DNA of 5,991 bases from JAKATY01 sp038876335. GTDB taxonomy: Archaea > Micrarchaeota > Micrarchaeia > Micrarchaeales > Micrarchaeaceae. The notes under the pieces are model-generated. The model saw only the letters and a program-made list of their open reading frames with translations, ran no database searches and had not been told where the DNA came from. The position numbers and the translations under genes are program-made. The stretch spans positions 1-5,991 of the forward strand of contig JAVYYS010000043.1 in assembly GCA_038876335.1 (NCBI GenBank), read 5' to 3'. This document shows positions 4,820 to 5,991 of the stretch, piece by piece (the stretch's first letter is position 1; the number at the start of each line of letters is the position of its first letter).

Positions 4820-5233
4820 ATGTCAATATTTAACATCTTTGGGAAAAAGGACGTTGGCTCAGAGCTTATGAAAAACCCTCCTTATAAGATAGTTACGGAG
4901 CTCGTTCCGTATCATATAGAATCGAACAAGAAGAGCTCAGCTACAATATTCATAAAGCTTACCAACCTTACTTCAGAGCCTGTGCTTACCTCTGTTGTTG
5001 TTGAAACCCCTGCGCAACTTGGGTTTGATGAGATGGGCCTTTCAAAGCAGAAGGAGATACGCGTAGGCAATATGGAACCAGGCGAAGAAAAAGAGCTAAA
5101 GGTCGAGCTATTTGGGGGCCTTAACACCGACAAAGGCAACTATACCCTCTCCCTTACTGCGATTATGCATTATAGGGACTATGGGCATGTGATAAACGCT
5201 GTAAAAAAGCACATGATGATAAACGCGGTGTAA
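4820..5233 (+). CDS. hypothetical protein, predicted Ig-like beta-sandwich, 137 aa
   Basis: I cannot name the family with confidence. After a short hydrophobic/basic start (MSIFNIFGKK), the sequence alternates polar and hydrophobic residues in short strands: SSATIFIKLTNLTSEPV, LTSVVVETP, KEIRVGNMEPGEEKELKVEL, and GNYTLSLTAIMHYRDYGH. The pattern of N-L-T, then ME-PGE-EKEL, then a G-N-Y strand resembles immunoglobulin-like beta-sandwich repeats such as CARDB/NEW3 modules. That is inference from strand pattern, not a recognised signature. There is no signal peptide or membrane span and no cysteine, so a cytosolic protein is likely. The ATG has only a weak GGT upstream, but a well-placed TATA box supports it. 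The gene converges on topoisomerase VI subunit A with a 16-bp gap. Confidence 0.8.
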   Translation: MSIFNIFGKKDVGSELMKNPPYKIVTELVPYHIESNKKSSATIFIKLTNLTSEPVLTSVVVETPAQLGFDEMGLSKQKEIRVGNMEPGEEKELKVELFGGLNTDKGNYTLSLTAIMHYRDYGHVINAVKKHMMINAV

Positions 5234-5249
5234 CGCCTCCCGCTATGCT

Positions 5250-5990
5250 TCACGGCAGGAACTCTCTGTTTTTTATCTTGTCCTTTATGTAGTCGTCTAC
5301 GAATGTCAGCCTCGGGCCCTGCAGGGTGTCTTGCTCCAGCTTCTTCTTCGTCGTTATTACCTTTTTGAGCTCTGCGACCCATTCCTTGTGCTTGCTTATC
5401 CACGGGTAGGAAAGCATCTCCTGCGCGCGCTTTATATCTACTTCATTTGCTTTCATGGTCATCTTGCCTAGAAAGTCGTACCTCTCAAGGTCTGACATCG
5501 TCACTCCTATGAATCTAGCTTCTGGCGTAGCTATATCTTTGCCTATATATGCGAGGTTCATGCTTCCTGTCTTTATAGTCCAGTAGATATACCACCCCCA
5601 TGCGTCGCAATCATTGAAGATGTAAATAGGCAAACCTTGGTCTGAGAGCTTGCGCAGTATGCGCCTTGTGCCTCTTGCAGCCTGCCCCTGCGGCGATATA
5701 AGTATCGCATTCTCCTTCTTCCAGAAACCATCCTCGTTGAGCCTCTGCCAGAGCGCGTCTTTCTCCACTACTATTACGTATTTCGCCTTTATATCTACGA
5801 ACTCTATGTCGTTGTCAACATCGCTCGGTATGCTCCAGCCGCTCCTTCCCATTTTGCTTGCGTCGATTTCGAGCCTCTCATTTCCGAAAGTGTCTAGCAC
5901 GCGCATGTTGCCCACGAGCACCCCCTTCCTGTTTGCATTGAGGTGCAGGTCCTCCCTCCTAACGCCTAGCGCCGCTTCAAGGTCCTCTAT
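5250..5990 (-). CDS. top6A: DNA topoisomerase VI subunit A (5'-truncated by window edge)
   Basis: Catalytic subunit of the type IIB topoisomerase of archaea, homologous to Spo11; with subunit B it relaxes and decatenates DNA using ATP. The minus-strand frame is open to the window edge. It reads IEDLEAALGVRREDLHLNANRKGV, the end of the winged-helix (5Y-CAP) domain, so the GTG at 5921 is internal. The catalytic Tyr lies outside. The 246 visible residues contain the Toprim domain. VIVVEKDALWQRL has the metal-binding Glu (codon 5763-5765). AILISPQGQAARGTRRILRKL and LPIYIFNDCDAWGWYIY follow, the latter with the DxD pair (codons 5610-5612 and 5604-5606). IKTGSMNLAY, ATPEARFIGV and MSDLERYD are family-typical. 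The DxD core is DCDAWG, where the family usually has DGDPWG or DADPYG. Subunit B is often adjacent upstream in archaea and would lie beyond the edge. Confidence 0.96.
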   Translation of the reverse strand: MEDLEAALGVRREDLHLNANRKGVLVGNMRVLDTFGNERLEIDASKMGRSGWSIPSDVDNDIEFVDIKAKYVIVVEKDALWQRLNEDGFWKKENAILISPQGQAARGTRRILRKLSDQGLPIYIFNDCDAWGWYIYWTIKTGSMNLAYIGKDIATPEARFIGVTMSDLERYDFLGKMTMKANEVDIKRAQEMLSYPWISKHKEWVAELKKVITTKKKLEQDTLQGPRLTFVDDYIKDKIKNREFLP

Positions 5991-5991
5991 G

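Noticed and set aside
1..5991. Mobile element, CRISPR array or defence system.
   Set aside because: No transposase, integrase, terminal repeats, spaced direct repeats or known defence motif was seen; the window is dominated by core genes.

Overview
The window is archaeal chromosome. The evidence is an RNA polymerase largest subunit split into A' and A'' genes, a short archaeal Sm-like (LSm) protein, DNA topoisomerase VI subunit A, TATA-box promoters about 35 bp before start codons, GGTGA-type ribosome binding sites, and a tRNA with a bulge-helix-bulge intron outside the anticodon loop. Short genes, tight spacing, divergent RNA polymerase and a T-loop tRNA intron suggest a small-genome DPANN lineage, perhaps Micrarchaeota/ARMAN-like. 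That placement is inference; no 16S gene is present.

Layout. Bases 2-2161 (+) are the 3' part of rpoA1 (A'), truncated at the window edge. It is followed after 4 nt by complete rpoA2 (A'', 2166-3203). An 81-nt spacer with a hairpin and a TATA-like palindrome leads to an LSm gene (3285-3509). Next comes a tRNA-Ala(GGC) gene (3587-3695) whose T-loop is interrupted by a 37-nt intron. A small RNHCP-type zinc-ribbon gene (3729-4088, +) follows and converges on an unrecognised helical protein gene (4102-4536, -). A 283-nt spacer (4537-4819) carries divergent promoters and a perfect 9-bp inverted repeat. A small predicted beta-sandwich protein gene (4820-5233, +) then converges on topoisomerase VI subunit A (5250-5990, -), which runs off the right edge.

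Function. Most content is core information processing: transcription (A', A''), RNA binding (LSm), translation (tRNA-Ala) and DNA topology (Topo VI). No mobile element, CRISPR array or defence system is visible. The unusual content lies inside the core genes. (1) The RNA polymerase bridge helix in A' has lost its near-invariant sequence over 12 codons, although both flanks are well conserved. (2) The trigger-loop segment in A'' has matching unusual substitutions. (3) The A'/A'' junction is cut short on both sides. (4) The tRNA-Ala T-loop intron, with a derivable bulge-helix-bulge, would make an ordinary tRNA search miss or mis-call the gene.
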